From positions 1 through 58,853 of the forward strand of contig CAWKAV010000013.1 in NCBI GenBank assembly GCA_963847735.1: a stretch of DNA of 58,853 bases. The letters run 5' to 3'. Source of the stretch: CAWKAV01 sp963847735. Its GTDB lineage: Bacteria; Desulfobacterota; Desulfuromonadia; Desulfuromonadales; BM103. Numbering within the stretch: position 1 is the first letter of the stretch; every line of letters starts with the position of its first letter. Shown piece after piece: positions 21,262 through 31,405 of the stretch. The position numbers and the translations under genes were made by a program. The notes below the pieces were generated by a model. That model had not been told where the DNA came from, did not search any database, and saw only the letters and a list, made by a program, of their open reading frames with translations.

Positions 21262-22326
21262 ATGAAAATTCTCGTAACAGGCGGGGCCGGTTATATCGGG
21301 TCGGTCCTGGTGCCGCTACTGGTCCAGGAAGGCCATAAAGTGACGGTGATCGATAAACTCACTTTTGGCAACAACCTCAAGGACCAGTCAGGCTTTACTT
21401 TGCATGAACGTGATGTCCTCGATATCGAACCAGACTGGCTGGATGGTGTCGATGTCGTTATCCATTTAGCTGGAATATCTAACGACCCAATGGCCAACTT
21501 CCGGCCGAGGGACAACTTCATCAATAACTCGGCACTGACTGGCCTGCTAACCTATTTCTGCAAGCAGAAGGGTATCAAGAGGCTCATTTTTGGCAGCACC
21601 TGCTCGATCTACGGGTTTTCTTCGGACAAAATGGTCGATGAGCAGTCGCTGGTTGCGCCGTCCTTTCCTTATGGGTTGTCGAAGCAGCAGGCCGAATTCG
21701 CAATCAGTGCCGCAGCCGACGATAAATTCCGGCCGATCATATTCAGGCAGGCGACAGTTTTCGGTTGGGCTCCCCGGATGCGCTTCGATCTCGTGGTTAA
21801 TACCATGACGAAGTACGGTGTATGTCATGGCAAGATTACGGTTAACAATCCACATCTCTGGAGACCTCTGGTCCACGTTCGCGATCTGGCCAATGCCTAT
21901 CTGCAGGCGATCAAAGCACCGGATGAGGTCTCGGGAGTTTTCAATGTTGCGGCGCAGAACTACACGATCCTGGAGATCGGACTGGAGGTGCAGAAATCTC
22001 TCGCAGCGAATAATATCTGTTGCGAACTGGAGGTTTTGGAACAGGAGGATCCCAGGAGCTATCGGGTCAGCAGCGAAAAATTCACTAAAACTCTTGGTTT
22101 CCAACCTCAGGTCAGTATTGCCGAGGGCGTTGAAGAAATCATCCGCAATATCGGTAATGCAAAACAGCCACAGTGGCACAGCCCCTGGTTTATTAATGCA
22201 GAGGTCTACAGGAAGAAAATCCTTGCCGAGGAAAAAACCTACGAAATGTGGAAAAGTTTCCTGGTTAATCTCAAAAACGAGTTCGATCACCTACAGGCCA
22301 GTGAATGGCCTCAGGAAGGGCCATGA
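21262..22326 (+). CDS. NAD-dependent nucleotide-sugar epimerase/dehydratase (extended SDR)
   Basis: Intact, 354 residues. The Rossmann motif GGAGYIGS (Gly7, 10, 13), DVVIHLAGISNDPM, IFGSTCSIYGFSSDK and the catalytic FPYGLSKQQAEF (YxxxK) are all present. The C-terminal tail, about 50 residues beyond the core, ends KNEFDHLQASEWPQEGP. The stop overlaps the next GT2 start as ATGA. Related SDRs are common in glycan loci. The substrate could be a dTDP-, UDP- or GDP-sugar. Confidence 0.82.
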   Translation: MKILVTGGAGYIGSVLVPLLVQEGHKVTVIDKLTFGNNLKDQSGFTLHERDVLDIEPDWLDGVDVVIHLAGISNDPMANFRPRDNFINNSALTGLLTYFCKQKGIKRLIFGSTCSIYGFSSDKMVDEQSLVAPSFPYGLSKQQAEFAISAAADDKFRPIIFRQATVFGWAPRMRFDLVVNTMTKYGVCHGKITVNNPHLWRPLVHVRDLANAYLQAIKAPDEVSGVFNVAAQNYTILEIGLEVQKSLAANNICCELEVLEQEDPRSYRVSSEKFTKTLGFQPQVSIAEGVEEIIRNIGNAKQPQWHSPWFINAEVYRKKILAEEKTYEMWKSFLVNLKNEFDHLQASEWPQEGP

Positions 22327-23393
22327 GCTCCGGGCAGCCATTTTTCACAATTGGCGTTCCGACCCTGAACCGGCATGATTTACTACGAGAGACTCTCCAC
22401 TCGATCCTTGCCCAGGATTTTACGGATTTCGAAGTCATTGTCGGTAATGACTACACTCAGGAAATCCTCAGCGGGGCAATGCTCGGCATTTCTGACCCGC
22501 GCATCCGTTTCGTCAATCATCCGAGAAACCTTCGTGAAGTCGGCAACATGAACGCCCTGCTCGAAGCCGCCACAGGGCGTTATTTTACCTGGCTGTTTGA
22601 CGACGACCTTTTCGACCCCGGGTTTTTAAAGGCTGCTCACGATATCCTGGCAAAAGAAAATTTCCCGCCCGTCGTTTTCCCCGGCTACAGAGAATTGCGT
22701 GAAGGCACCCCTGCTGTGCAGTTAAAGGTGACGCCAGGTGAACCCGTTCGACTCACTGGTCGGGGATTTCTCAGAGCCTACTTCTCCCGTCGACTGGATG
22801 TCATCTCAACAACCGGTTTTTTCGAGACGGTGAATTTTATAAATACGGTCGGCGGGGTCGAAGAGTTGTGCGATTCCGTTGTTGGGCTCTATTGCGAATA
22901 CCTGCTGTTGGTAAAATGTGCCCTGCTGGAACAGATCGTGTATATCGACGCCCCGTATGTCGTCTTCCGCGTGCATGCCGATTCCTGGGGAGCCAGCAAT
23001 ACCGAACTGCACAAATACCTTCAGGGTGGAGAGCGCCTGGTCAGGAAATGCGCCGAGGTAATGCGTCATCCCGAATTGCGTCAGGATTTAGAGAAGAATC
23101 TCATCGGCGTCAGCAAGATTCATCTTGCCAAGCTTTGCTTCGTCACCCTGCGCGCCGAAGCGGCCTCTTCACCCCTTAGCCCGTTGGCAATCGGCCGGGC
23201 TCTTAAACTGATATTTCGTGAGATCAAGAAGATAAAAAAAACGGTCATTGCCGAGAGCGGCGGGAGCTTTCGCCTGCATCTGAATTTTTCATTGATTACC
23301 GCAAAATGCATCTATCTGGTTTTGTTTTCATTTGTCTATTATGGTCTGAAACGCAAGTCCGGCAAACAAGTCAATGCCGACGACAATTGCTGA
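22323..23393 (+). CDS. GT2 glycosyltransferase
   Basis: Start at the ATG at 22323 (MSSGQPFFTIGVPTLNRHDL), overlapping the SDR stop by four bases. GT-A fold: GVPTLNRHDLLRETLHSILA, IVGNDYT, FTWLFDDDLFDPGF (metal-binding DXD). The C-terminus has a basic segment and a hydrophobic stretch (SLITAKCIYLVLFSFVYYG), suggesting membrane association. Intact, 356 residues. It is paralogous to 40066-41124, sharing ITIGVPTxNRxDLLR-type and DPRIRxVNHPRNLREVGNMN-type blocks, so the two gene sets arose partly by duplication. Confidence 0.85.
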   Translation: MSSGQPFFTIGVPTLNRHDLLRETLHSILAQDFTDFEVIVGNDYTQEILSGAMLGISDPRIRFVNHPRNLREVGNMNALLEAATGRYFTWLFDDDLFDPGFLKAAHDILAKENFPPVVFPGYRELREGTPAVQLKVTPGEPVRLTGRGFLRAYFSRRLDVISTTGFFETVNFINTVGGVEELCDSVVGLYCEYLLLVKCALLEQIVYIDAPYVVFRVHADSWGASNTELHKYLQGGERLVRKCAEVMRHPELRQDLEKNLIGVSKIHLAKLCFVTLRAEAASSPLSPLAIGRALKLIFREIKKIKKTVIAESGGSFRLHLNFSLITAKCIYLVLFSFVYYGLKRKSGKQVNADDNC

Positions 23394-23412
23394 CCTGGAC
23401 CAAGGTTGCAGC

Positions 23413-24346
23413 ATGATCCGCTCACCACTGGTTTACATCATCATCCTCAACTGGAACGGCTGGCAGGATACTCTCGCCTGCGTCGCATCATGCCGCGGAC
23501 TGACATGGCACGAACTTTCGCATCACGGTTGTCGACAATGGTTCGACCGATGATTCGGAAACGGTGCTTCGTGAACGGCTGCCAGATGTCGAAATTATCC
23601 AGAGTGGCGCCAATCTTGGGTTTGCCGGTGGCAACAACGTCGGCATCCGGCATGCCATGGATGCCGGCGCGGATTACATCTGGCTTTTGAACAATGACAC
23701 CGAGGTGGCTCAGGAAGCTTTGAGCGAATTGCTGGCCGTGCTGGAGGATGATCCCTTGGCTGGAATGGCGTGTTCAAAAATTTACCTTTACGATGAGCCA
23801 CAAAGGTTGAACTTTGCCGGCGGCCTCTGGGAGAAGGGCCGACTGCGACGGCGACTGCTGGGAAGTAATCAGGTGGACCGTGGCCAGTTCGATGAACCGG
23901 TAGTGAGGGGCTCGGTGTCAGGGTGCAGTCTGCTGGTCAGTACCCGGATGATCAGGGATGTCGGGATGATGGACGAGAGTTATTTCCTCTACTGGGAGGA
24001 TACGGAATGGTGCGCCCGGGCTCAGCAGCGGGGTTACACCATCCTGTTTGCGTCGAAATCCCATGTCTGGCACAAAGTTTCCGCCTCGACGAGTAGAAAC
24101 ACGTTCACACAGAACTACTATCTCTTTCGCAATGGACTGTTTTTTCTCCGTAAGTACGACCCCTTGCTGCTGCCGCTCTTTACGCTCTACAATTTACTCT
24201 TTGGTCTGTGCTCCCTGTTTGGCGGGAAGCCTCGACCGTTGCAGGGGCTGGCACAGGGGCTGGCCGATTATCTGCGAGGGCTGAGGGGGCCTTTGCGCGG
24301 CAGTTATTCGGTCAATAACGGTGTGACAAGGAATGAACATGGCTAA
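23413..24346 (+). CDS. GT2 glycosyltransferase, rhamnosyltransferase-like (frame-disrupted near N-terminus)
   Basis: Begins MIRSPLVYIIILNWNGWQDT; a break near 23505 precedes ITVVDNGSTDDSETVLRERL. Then NLGFAGGNNVGIRHAMDAGA, WLLNNDTEV (DXD), GSVSGCSLLVSTRMIRDVGM and DESYFLYWEDTEWCARAQQR. This is the WbbL/RfbF-type GT2 architecture, often rhamnosyltransferases. The C-terminus is hydrophobic. The end overlaps the gmd start. It resembles 49585-50577 in layout. Confidence 0.82.
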
Positions 24347-25322
24347 CGAGAATTCAAAAAAAGCATTGATTGTCGGCATTTCCGGACAAGATGGCGCATA
24401 CCTGGCGCAGCTCTTGCTGAGCAAAGGCTATGAAGTTTTTGGCACGGCTCGTGACGCGCAAACAGCGTTCTTTCAAAACCTCGTTCACCTGGGAATCCGC
24501 GACGAGGTGCAGACGGAATCGATGGCTCTCAACGACTTCCGCAGCGTGTTGCAGACCATTGTCAAGGTCAATCCGAGCGAACTTTACAACCTTGCCGGGC
24601 AGAGCTCGGTAGGCCTTTCATTCCAGCAGCCGGTGGAGACTCTGGAAAGTATCAGCGTCGGGACTCTCAATCTTCTCGAAGCCATTCGCTTCACTGATCG
24701 CCCAGTCAGATTTTACAATGCAGGTTCCGGTGAATGTTTCGGTGACAGCAGTAGCGCCGCGGCCGATGAAATGTCCCCTTTCCGACCGAGGAGCCCTTAT
24801 GCTGTTGCCAAGGCCGCCGCATTCTGGGAGGTTGCCAATTACCGGGAGGCTTATGGCCTTTTGGCATGCTCGGGGATTCTCTTCAATCATGAATCCCCCT
24901 TGCGACCGGAACGCTTCGTGACTAAAAAGATTGTTGCCACTGCCTGCAGGATTGCTGCAGGCAGCAAAGAAAAGCTGTCCCTCGGTAATATGGACATAGC
25001 CCGTGACTGGGGTTGGGCTCCGGAATACGTTGAGGCGATGTGGCTTATGCTGCAGCAGGACCAACCCGATGATTACGTGATCGCGACCGGCGAATCACAT
25101 ACCCTTCAGGAATTTACAGCACATACCTTTGCATGCGTCGATCTCGACTGGCGTGAGCATGTTGTGATTGATCCAACATTGTACCGGCCGTCCGATCTGG
25201 CCATCAGCATGGGCAACCCGGCCAAGGCCGGCAAATGCCTGGGCTGGTCTGCGCGGCAGGGGATGTATGACGTGGTCAGGATGATGGTTGCTGCGCAGCA
25301 GAGGGAGTGTGTAGGTGAATGA
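24339..25322 (+). CDS. gmd: GDP-mannose 4,6-dehydratase
   Basis: Intact, 327 residues. The ATG at 24339 (MANENSKKALIVGISGQDG) has AAGGA six bases upstream and is preferred to the ATG at 24333. Motifs: GISGQDGAYLAQLLLSKGYE, YNLAGQSSVGLSFQQPVETL, SPYAVAKAAAFWEV (YxxxK), FNHESPLRPERFVTKKI and AGDWGWAPEYVEAMWLML-type block (read as RDWGWAPEYVEAMWLML). These are diagnostic for Gmd, which converts GDP-D-mannose to GDP-4-keto-6-deoxymannose, precursor of GDP-rhamnose, fucose and perosamine. The Rmd-like gene at 46175-47118 could take the next step. Confidence 0.88.
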   Translation: MANENSKKALIVGISGQDGAYLAQLLLSKGYEVFGTARDAQTAFFQNLVHLGIRDEVQTESMALNDFRSVLQTIVKVNPSELYNLAGQSSVGLSFQQPVETLESISVGTLNLLEAIRFTDRPVRFYNAGSGECFGDSSSAAADEMSPFRPRSPYAVAKAAAFWEVANYREAYGLLACSGILFNHESPLRPERFVTKKIVATACRIAAGSKEKLSLGNMDIARDWGWAPEYVEAMWLMLQQDQPDDYVIATGESHTLQEFTAHTFACVDLDWREHVVIDPTLYRPSDLAISMGNPAKAGKCLGWSARQGMYDVVRMMVAAQQRECVGE

Positions 25323-26563
25323 CAAGGGGCAGAAGCTGCGCGGCAAGCGGGTGCTGTTGCTGCACCCCCATATGGTCCTGCCGGGCGGCGCACTCAACTA
25401 TATGCTTAAACTGGGGGAACAATTGCGTGCTCAGGGTGCGACGGTTGGCATTCTGACCCTGCAGGTTGACCGGCAAAAATATGGTGATATCGACGGAGTT
25501 GAGCTTCTGGTCATAAAGGGTCCGCTGACCTCGGCCCTGTCTTATTGGCTGTTGTTCCCCTATTGGCAAATGAAAATCAACCGGCAGATCCGTGAATGGC
25601 AGCCGGAGGTTCTGGTGCCACAGGTTTTCCCTGCCAACTGGTGGGCGTGGCTCTACAAGAGAACAGGCAAAGCACATCCCGGTTGCCTGGATATGCCAGG
25701 AACCGAGTGCGTTCATCCATTCTCCGTCCTGGATCAGGGCGCTTCGCCCGTGGTGGAAGAGTTTTCTGGCTCGAACCCTCCGGCCGGCATTGAGGTTGGT
25801 GGATGTTTCGCTGGTGCGATATAGTGACAGAAATATCGCCAACAGCCACTTTACCGCCGCAGCGTTTAAGCGTATATACGGGGTTGCTGCGAATGCAATT
25901 GCCTATCCGGGAATCGATTTTTCGTCTTTAGCCTGTGCATACCAGGACAAGGATCCGGTCATCATCACCGTGGCCCGGTTGACCAAATTCAAACGGGTCG
26001 ATTTCCTGCTCGAGGTATTCAAAGCGATTCTTGGGCAGAGACCTGAATTGATCTACCATATCGTCGGTACGGGAGAGGAAGAAACTGCGTTGCGCGAGCG
26101 TGCCAGGCAACTGGGGGTGGCCGCGCAAGTGATTTTCCATGGCAACGCCAAGAATGAGGAGTTGTCACGGCTATACCGGCGCGCTAGTCTCTTTCTGCAT
26201 GGCAGCGTTGACGAACCGTTCGGTATGGCGCCGTTGGAAGCAATCGCCTGCGGTACTCCGGTGGTGGCCCATTGCAGCGGTGGTCCTGCCGAATTTGTCG
26301 CCCCCGGGTGTGGCCGGCTGATTGCCACTCTCGAGGTGGCGGACTGGGCACGGGAAAGTCTCGCCTGCCTCGATGAACTCCGCAACGACCCCGGTTTGCC
26401 GATTCGCTTACAGGAATATGCCCGTCGCTTCGATTGGGAGGTCTCCCTGCAGCCAGCAGTGGAGATTATTGCCGGGTTATGTGTGGCAGACAACAAGGCG
26501 GCAAATTCGCTACTTATGGACGGACATTCCCCTGCGGCAGGAATCACATTTGATGGCCAGTGA
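25315..26563 (+). CDS. GT4 glycosyltransferase (frame-disrupted)
   Basis: GTG start at 25315, overlapping the gmd end by eight bases. N-terminal GT-B domain: VLLLHPHMVLPGGALNYMLK. A break near 25680 leads to IPVAWICQEPSAFIHSPSWI, NSHFTAAAFKRIYGVAAN, VIITVARLTKFKRVDFLLEV and SVDEPFGMAPLEAIACGTPV with the E-x7-E retaining-GT4 motif. The rebuilt protein is about 415 residues. It most likely adds a hexose or deoxyhexose to the lipid-linked O-unit in the cytoplasm. The stop overlaps the next methyltransferase. Confidence 0.82.
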
Positions 26564-27331
26564 ATTAGTGAAAAAAATCGCTTTGGGGCTGGTGCCGAAG
26601 AGCTATCAACTGCCGTTGCGCTACTGTTATGAATGGTCGCTTGGTCGTCTGGAGCCCGAGATGTTTGTACTGGAAAAACTCGTTGGCAGCAAACAACGGG
26701 TGATTGATATCGGTGCCAACTACGGCCTTTACAGCTATTATCTGGCCAAGAAGGGGAAATTTGTTGAAGCCTTCGAACCTCTTCCAGAATGCGCACGAAG
26801 CATCGCCGCTTACCAGTCTTCACGCATTCGGCTGCACAATGTCGCCTTGTCATCGACGTCGGGGAAATGCAATTGTTCACCCCAATCATTAACGGTGTCC
26901 CTTATCCTGCCAGTTCGAGCTTTGCCCCTGCCAATGGCCCTCATGAAATCTGCGAAGTCGCTGTGAAGACCCTCGATGACTATGCCTTCGAAAATGTCTG
27001 CCTTGTGAAAATCGATGTCGAGGGGCATGAATTGGAGGTGCTCAAAGGCGGGGTGCAAACCCTGCAGCGGGAGCGGCCGGTGATCCTTGTCGAAATCGAG
27101 CAGCGTCACCATAACCTGCCGATTAGCGAGGTTTTCGCGTATCTGATGGCGCAAGATTTTGCAGGGTTTTTTCTTGGCTCCGGCAAACTGGTCCCGTTGT
27201 CAGAGTTCTCATTCGAAACCCACCAAAAGCCATATCTTAAGGATGTCAACAACCGGGCCTATGTTAACAACTTTCTTTTTTTGCCAAGGGAAAGCGTCTC
27301 CCCGGCACTTTTACGTAACTGTGTGCGTTGA
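26553..27331 (+). CDS. FkbM-family SAM methyltransferase (frame-disrupted)
   Basis: Starts MASELVKKIALGLVPKSYQL at 26553, overlapping the GT4 stop. VIDIGANYGLYSYYLAKKG is motif I, followed by VEAFEPLPECARSIAAYQ. After a break near 26865 the sequence continues MQLFTPIINGVPYPASSSF, CLVKIDVEGHELEVLKGGVQ and VILVEIEQRH. The DVEGHE and EIEQRH blocks are diagnostic of FkbM methyltransferases, which O-methylate sugars or polyketides. Here a terminal or internal sugar methyl is likely. Confidence 0.85.
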
Positions 27332-27357
27332 AGTAGAACGACTTTATTGATGCGAAT

Positions 27358-28168
27358 ATGAATTCAACCATGGATTCCCCGCAAATTTCCATCGTCATGC
27401 CCAGCTACCAGCAGGCCGCTTACCTGGAAGAGGCGGTGCGCTCGGTCCTCGACCAGGAAGGCGTTGCGGTCGAGCTGCTGGTCATGGACCCGGGCTCGAC
27501 CGATGGCTCGCGAGAGCTGTTGCGGGAACTGGAGATGGAGTACGGCGAACGGCTGCAACTGCATTTCGCCCCTGACAAGGGGCAATCGGACGCGATCAAC
27601 CGCGGTATGGCCCTGGCCCGCGGCAACGTGCTCGCCTGGCTCAATTCGGATGACCGCTATCGGCCCGGCGCCCTCCGGCAGGTCGTGTCGTGGCTTGATT
27701 CGCCCGAGCCGCGTTGGCTCTATGGCCGGTGCGGTATTATCGATGGGGACAGGCCGTCCAATCTTCCGACCGATCGTCTGGTACAAAAACTGGCGGGGAC
27801 GGCGTTTCTCGATCTACAAGCTGCTCACCGAACCATTCATTCCGCAGATGGCCTCTTTCTGGAACCGGGCCATCTGGGATCAGGTGGGCGGGGTCGATGT
27901 CGACCGGCACATGGATATGGATTACGATCTCCACCTCCATTTCGCCCGGATTACCCAGCCGAAGGTTTCCTCGTGCTGTCTGGCCGACTCCCGGGTACAT
28001 CCGGAGGCCAAAAGCAGTACCCGAACTTTCGAGGGGATCGATGCCGTGGCGCTAACCGCCCGGCAGCATGCGGTCGGACTCGGGTGGCGGGGGCGGGTTG
28101 CGGTGTTGCTGCACAGGCTCTACGGTTTGCGGACAAAGCTTATTTACCTAGGATCATCAATATCGTAG
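27358..28168 (+). CDS. GT2 glycosyltransferase (frame-disrupted)
   Basis: N-terminal GT-A half: ISIVMPSYQQAAYLEEAVRS, MDPGSTDGSRELL, DKGQSDAINRGMALARGN, AWLNSDDRYRPGAL. A break near 27750 precedes FIPQMASFWNRAIWDQVGGV, MDYDLHLHFARI and a C-terminus ending at a TAG at 28166-28168. That stop lies inside a REP-like palindrome (28165-28241), so the repeat may have set the gene's end. Same GT2 subfamily as 47492-48426. Confidence 0.8.
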
Positions 28169-28241
28169 GGGCGACTCACGAATCGCCCTGGTTTATCACT
28201 ATAATTGTAGGAAACACGGGCGAAACGTGAATCGCCTCTAC
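28165..28241. repeat. Pair of REP-like palindromes in inverted arrangement
   Basis: GTAGGGGCGACTCACGAATCGCCC is followed after about 30 bases by GGGCGAAACGTGAATCGCCTCTAC (each given here only to identify the element). The arms GTAGGGGCGA and TCGCCTCTAC also pair with one another, making a larger BIME-like inverted pair. The core matches the palindromes at 12231-12456. It lies between a GT2 gene and a radical SAM gene. Confidence 0.7.
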
Positions 28242-28265
28242 AACAAACCATACGCGAGTCAGCGC

Positions 28266-29695
28266 ATGTTGAAAGTCTTCTTCACCACACCACCACTCAG
28301 TCTCGAAAAGCGCTATGGCTGCGTTTGCCGGCGGTGGCAGCTCTGTGCCTTCGCTGGGCATCCTGATGCTGGCGGCGGTGGCCCGTCAGGAAGGCTGCCG
28401 CTGCACGGTCGTCGATGCCTCCGCGCTGGGGCTCACGGAACCCGAGCTGCTGGAGCGGCTGGCGGCAATCCGCCCTGACATCCTCTGTCTCTCCTCGACA
28501 ACCCTGGCAATCTTCAACGCCAGCGACTTTGCTGTCGCGGCCAAGCGCCTGCTCCCGGAGCTGACCGTGGTTGTCGGCGGCCCCCACGTGACGGCCGCAG
28601 CCCGAAGAAACGATGCAGCGCTTTCCGGCTTTCGACATCGCGGTGGTCGGGGAGGGGGAGCTGACCCTGGTCGAACTGCTCCGCGCCCTGCGGGAGGGGG
28701 CGTCACTCGCTGCGCGTGGCGGGCCTGGTCATCCGCCAGGGCGAGACCCTGCAGCGCCACCGGACGGCGCCCCTTCATTGCCGACCTGGACTCCCTGCCG
28801 CTTCCGGCCTGGGACCTGCTGGAAGGTTTCCCGGAACGTTACCTGCCGGCACCGTTCAAGGTTCGGCAACTGCCCGCTGCGACCCTGGTCACTTCGCGGG
28901 GCTGTCCCAATACCTGTATCTTCTGCGATCGCTCGGTGTTCGGGTCCAGCTGTCATGCCTATTCCGCCGATACGTAGTCAGGCAGATGGTCGAACTACAC
29001 CAGAGCTACGGCATCCGCGAGTTCAGCTTCGAGGACGATACCTTCGTCACCTTCAAGGCCCGGCTGAAGGATATCTGCGAGCAGCTTATTGACCTGAATC
29101 TCGGCATCTCCTGGAGCTGTCTCGGCCGGGTCAACCACGTGACTCTGGAAAATCTACGTCTGATGCGCCAGGCCGGCTGCTGGCAGATCAGTTTCGGTAT
29201 CGAAAGCGGCAGTGCGGAGATTCTCACTCTGATCAACAAGCGTGTGACCCTGGATCAGGTCAGGCAGGCCGTGTCGCCTGAGCCGGGAAGCAGGAATCCG
29301 GACCAAGGGGTTCTTTATCCTCGGTCATCCGGGCGAGACGCGCGAAACCTTGGATATGACCAGCAACTTTGCCCTGGAACTACCCCTCGACGATATCAGC
29401 GTCAGCCTGATGACGCCCTTTCCGGGCACGGAACTCTACGCGCGGGCCGCGGAATTCGGGGAATTTGACCCTGACTGGGGCAATATGAATCTGTTGAATG
29501 TGGTTTTTATCCCTTACGGGTTGACCCGCGAAGACCTGCGAATCGGCGCAAAAAGAATTGATCCGGCGATTCTACTTTCGGTCCCGCGTCGTGGCCGATT
29601 ATGGCAAACGGCTTTTGTGCAATCCTGCAATGGCGAAGGGGCTGTGGGGCGGATTCCGTTCGCTTCTGCAAAGTACGGGGAGGGCTTCGTCATGA
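28266..29695 (+). CDS. B12-binding-domain type radical SAM enzyme (multiply frame-disrupted)
   Basis: Starts MLKVFFTTPPLSLEKRYG. Subsequent pieces lie in shifting frames: GGGSSVPSLGILMLAAVARQ, ELTVVVGGPHVTAAA, FDIAVVGEGELTLVELLRAL, SLPLPAWDLLEGFPERYLP, TSRGCPNTCIFCDRSVFG (CX3CX2C near 28903-28926), EFSFEDDTFVTFKARLKDIC, FGIESGSAEILTLINKRV, GFFILGHPGETRETLDM. The tail reads KRLLCNPAMAKGLWGGFRSL. This is the P-methylase/BchE-like superfamily. At least five breaks occur in 1.4 kb. The stop overlaps the next GT2 start as ATGA. Function in the glycan pathway is unknown. Confidence 0.75.
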
Positions 29696-30401
29696 AAATT
29701 TTGGTGCTGATCCCTGCGTATAATGAAGAAGCCCGTATCGGCGCGGTGGTGCAAGCGCGTGCGTGAAATGTATCCGGAGTATGATGTCGTGGTCGTCAAC
29801 GACGGCTCGCGGGACAAAACCGCCGAGGTCGCCGCCGCGGCCGGTTCCGTGGTGGTCTCACACCCGTTCAATATGGGCTACGGGGTGGCGATCCAGACCG
29901 GCTACAAGTATGCGCATCGGAATGGCTACGACTTCCTGGTGCAAATGGACGGTGACGGTCAGCACGATCAGGCCTTTATCGCTGATCTGTTGGCACCAGT
30001 GGTCGCCGGCGAGACCGATTTCGTGCTTGGTTCGCGCTTTCTCGGCATCGAGAGCTACAAGCCCTCCTTGTCGCGGCGAATCGGCATGGCTTTTTTCCGT
30101 CAGCTGATTTCCTGGCTGATCGGCCAGCAAATCACCGATTCCACTTCCGGCTTCCAGGCCTTCAATCGACAGGTCATACGTTTTTTTACCACCGAGGTCT
30201 TCCCCTGTGACTACCCGGATGCCGATATGCTGCTGACGCTGCACCGGGCCCGTTTCCGAATTACCGAGGTGCCGGTCAGGATGCGTGCCAAGTGTCACCG
30301 GCAAATCGATGCACAGTGGCTGGAAACCGCTTTATTACATGTTCAAGATGTTGCTCTCGATTATAGTGACACTGCTCAGGAAGAAGCAGGTTGAGAGGTG
30401 A
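29692..30401 (+). CDS. GT2 glycosyltransferase, DPM1-like (frame-disrupted at both ends)
   Basis: MKILVLIPAYNEEARIGAVV, a break near 29755, then YDVVVVNDGSRDKTAEVAAA, FNMGYGVAIQTGYKYAHRNG, FLVQMDGDGQHD, FVLGSRFLG and DSTSGFQAFNRQVIRFF. A second break near 30290 restores GKSMHSGWKPLYYMFKMLLS and a stop at 30399-30401. It belongs to the dolichyl/polyprenyl-phosphate mannose synthase-like family and is paralogous to 50992-51745. There DUF2304 is adjacent; here the partner DUF2304 gene is about 600 bases away beyond an inserted S23 gene. Confidence 0.82.
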
Positions 30402-30545
30402 GACAGGGTGAAGCAGGCTGAGTAAAGCTAAAGAGTGAAGCAGGTTGAGGCTGAGGTCAAGCAGGAAAAATCAGGTTGAGTTTAACCTTAACCTTTATTC
30501 TGGCTCACCCTATACCTGGTTTTCCTTGTATTTCAATGGAGGGGG
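30384..30545. repeat. Degenerate short tandem repeats left of the S23 gene
   Basis: The stretch contains repeated AAGCAGGTTGAG, AAGCAGGCTGAG and TCAGGTTGAG words, then TTTAACCTTAACC. A related patch with AACTTAACCTTATCC and TCCTTAACCTGATTT lies right of the S23 gene (about 30956-31000). Together they bracket the gene and look like the edges of an insertion. Confidence 0.6.
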
Positions 30546-30546
30546 T

Positions 30547-30922
30547 ATGTACAAGAGTTTTAAAGAAATGCCTGTTTGGCAAACGGCTATGAATGCTGCC
30601 GAAATGATTTTCTGCATTACTGACACTTTGCCGAAAAAGGAAGATTATGGATTGACCTCCCAAATCAGAAGGTCGGCGCTCAGTATCTCAGCCAATATTG
30701 CTGAAGCTTTTGGTAGAGAGCATACACTGGAAAAAATTAATTTCTATTATGTTGCCAGAGGGATCGTTGACGGAAACACAAAGTCACCTCGATTATGGAC
30801 AGCGAGTAGGATATTTTGACGAGGAGGGAGTGCAGAAGCTGGATTTGCTTTTGAACTCCCTCCACAACGACCTGAACAAGCTCATTCGGACTCTGAAGAA
30901 TCTTAGAACGAGGAAAAATTAG
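30547..30922 (+). CDS. Four-helix-bundle protein, S23 / 23S rRNA-IVP type (frame-disrupted)
   Basis: MYKSFKEMPVWQTAMNAAEM, YGLTSQIRRSALSISANIAE and AFGREHTLEKINFYYVARG match the S23 ribosomal-intervening-sequence protein family (about 120 residues). A break near 30770 leads to SLTETQSHLDYGQRVGYFDE and a stop at 30922. Family members are small four-helix bundles of unclear function, spread by transfer. The related Avd protein acts in diversity-generating retroelements, but no reverse transcriptase is present. The gene interrupts an otherwise expected GT2-DUF2304 pair. Confidence 0.8.
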
Positions 30923-31007
30923 GTCAAGGTGTGGGCAGATTCAGCGAAGGACAGATTCAACTTAACCTTATCCTGATTTATCCTTAACCTGATTTTGGAG
31001 ATACCCC

Positions 31008-31373
31008 ATGCCAATACAACAACAAATTTTCGCTCTGATCATTTCGGCCCTGGTTTTTGTTATTGTCTTGGATATGGTCAGACGACGTCGCCTGCGTGAG
31101 GAGTATTCGGTCCTCTGGCTGGTGACCAGCGTGATCATGTTCATGTTGGTGCTTCGCTACGAATGGCTGGTCGCGCTGACGGCGCTGATCGGCGCCGGAC
31201 TGCCGACCACGACTCTGTTCCTCGGCTCCATCATCTTTCTGATGCTGCTCTCGGTGCAGTTCTGTATCAAGATTTCCAGACTGACCGACCAGGTGAAGAA
31301 CCTCAGCCAGGAAAATGCGCTGATGAAGCTGGAAATCGAGAAAGCTGACGAACCAGAACCATGCCGGCACTGA
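31008..31373 (+). CDS. DUF2304 membrane protein
   Basis: Intact, 121 residues. It has three hydrophobic segments separated by RRRRLREEYSVLWLVTSVIM, the DUF2304 hallmark, and a C-terminal coiled coil (ISRLTDQVKNLSQENALMK). DUF2304 genes typically sit beside DPM1-like GT2 genes, as seen again at 50644-50995, and may anchor the transferase or help flip the lipid-linked sugar. That role is inferred from context. Confidence 0.85.
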   Translation: MPIQQQIFALIISALVFVIVLDMVRRRRLREEYSVLWLVTSVIMFMLVLRYEWLVALTALIGAGLPTTTLFLGSIIFLMLLSVQFCIKISRLTDQVKNLSQENALMKLEIEKADEPEPCRH

Positions 31374-31405
31374 ACCTGATCTTGTAAGATTTCTTAGCGA
31401 ATTTA

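Noticed and set aside
30384..31005. Diversity-generating retroelement, because S23 resembles Avd
   Set aside because: No reverse transcriptase, template repeat or variable repeat is present in the window.
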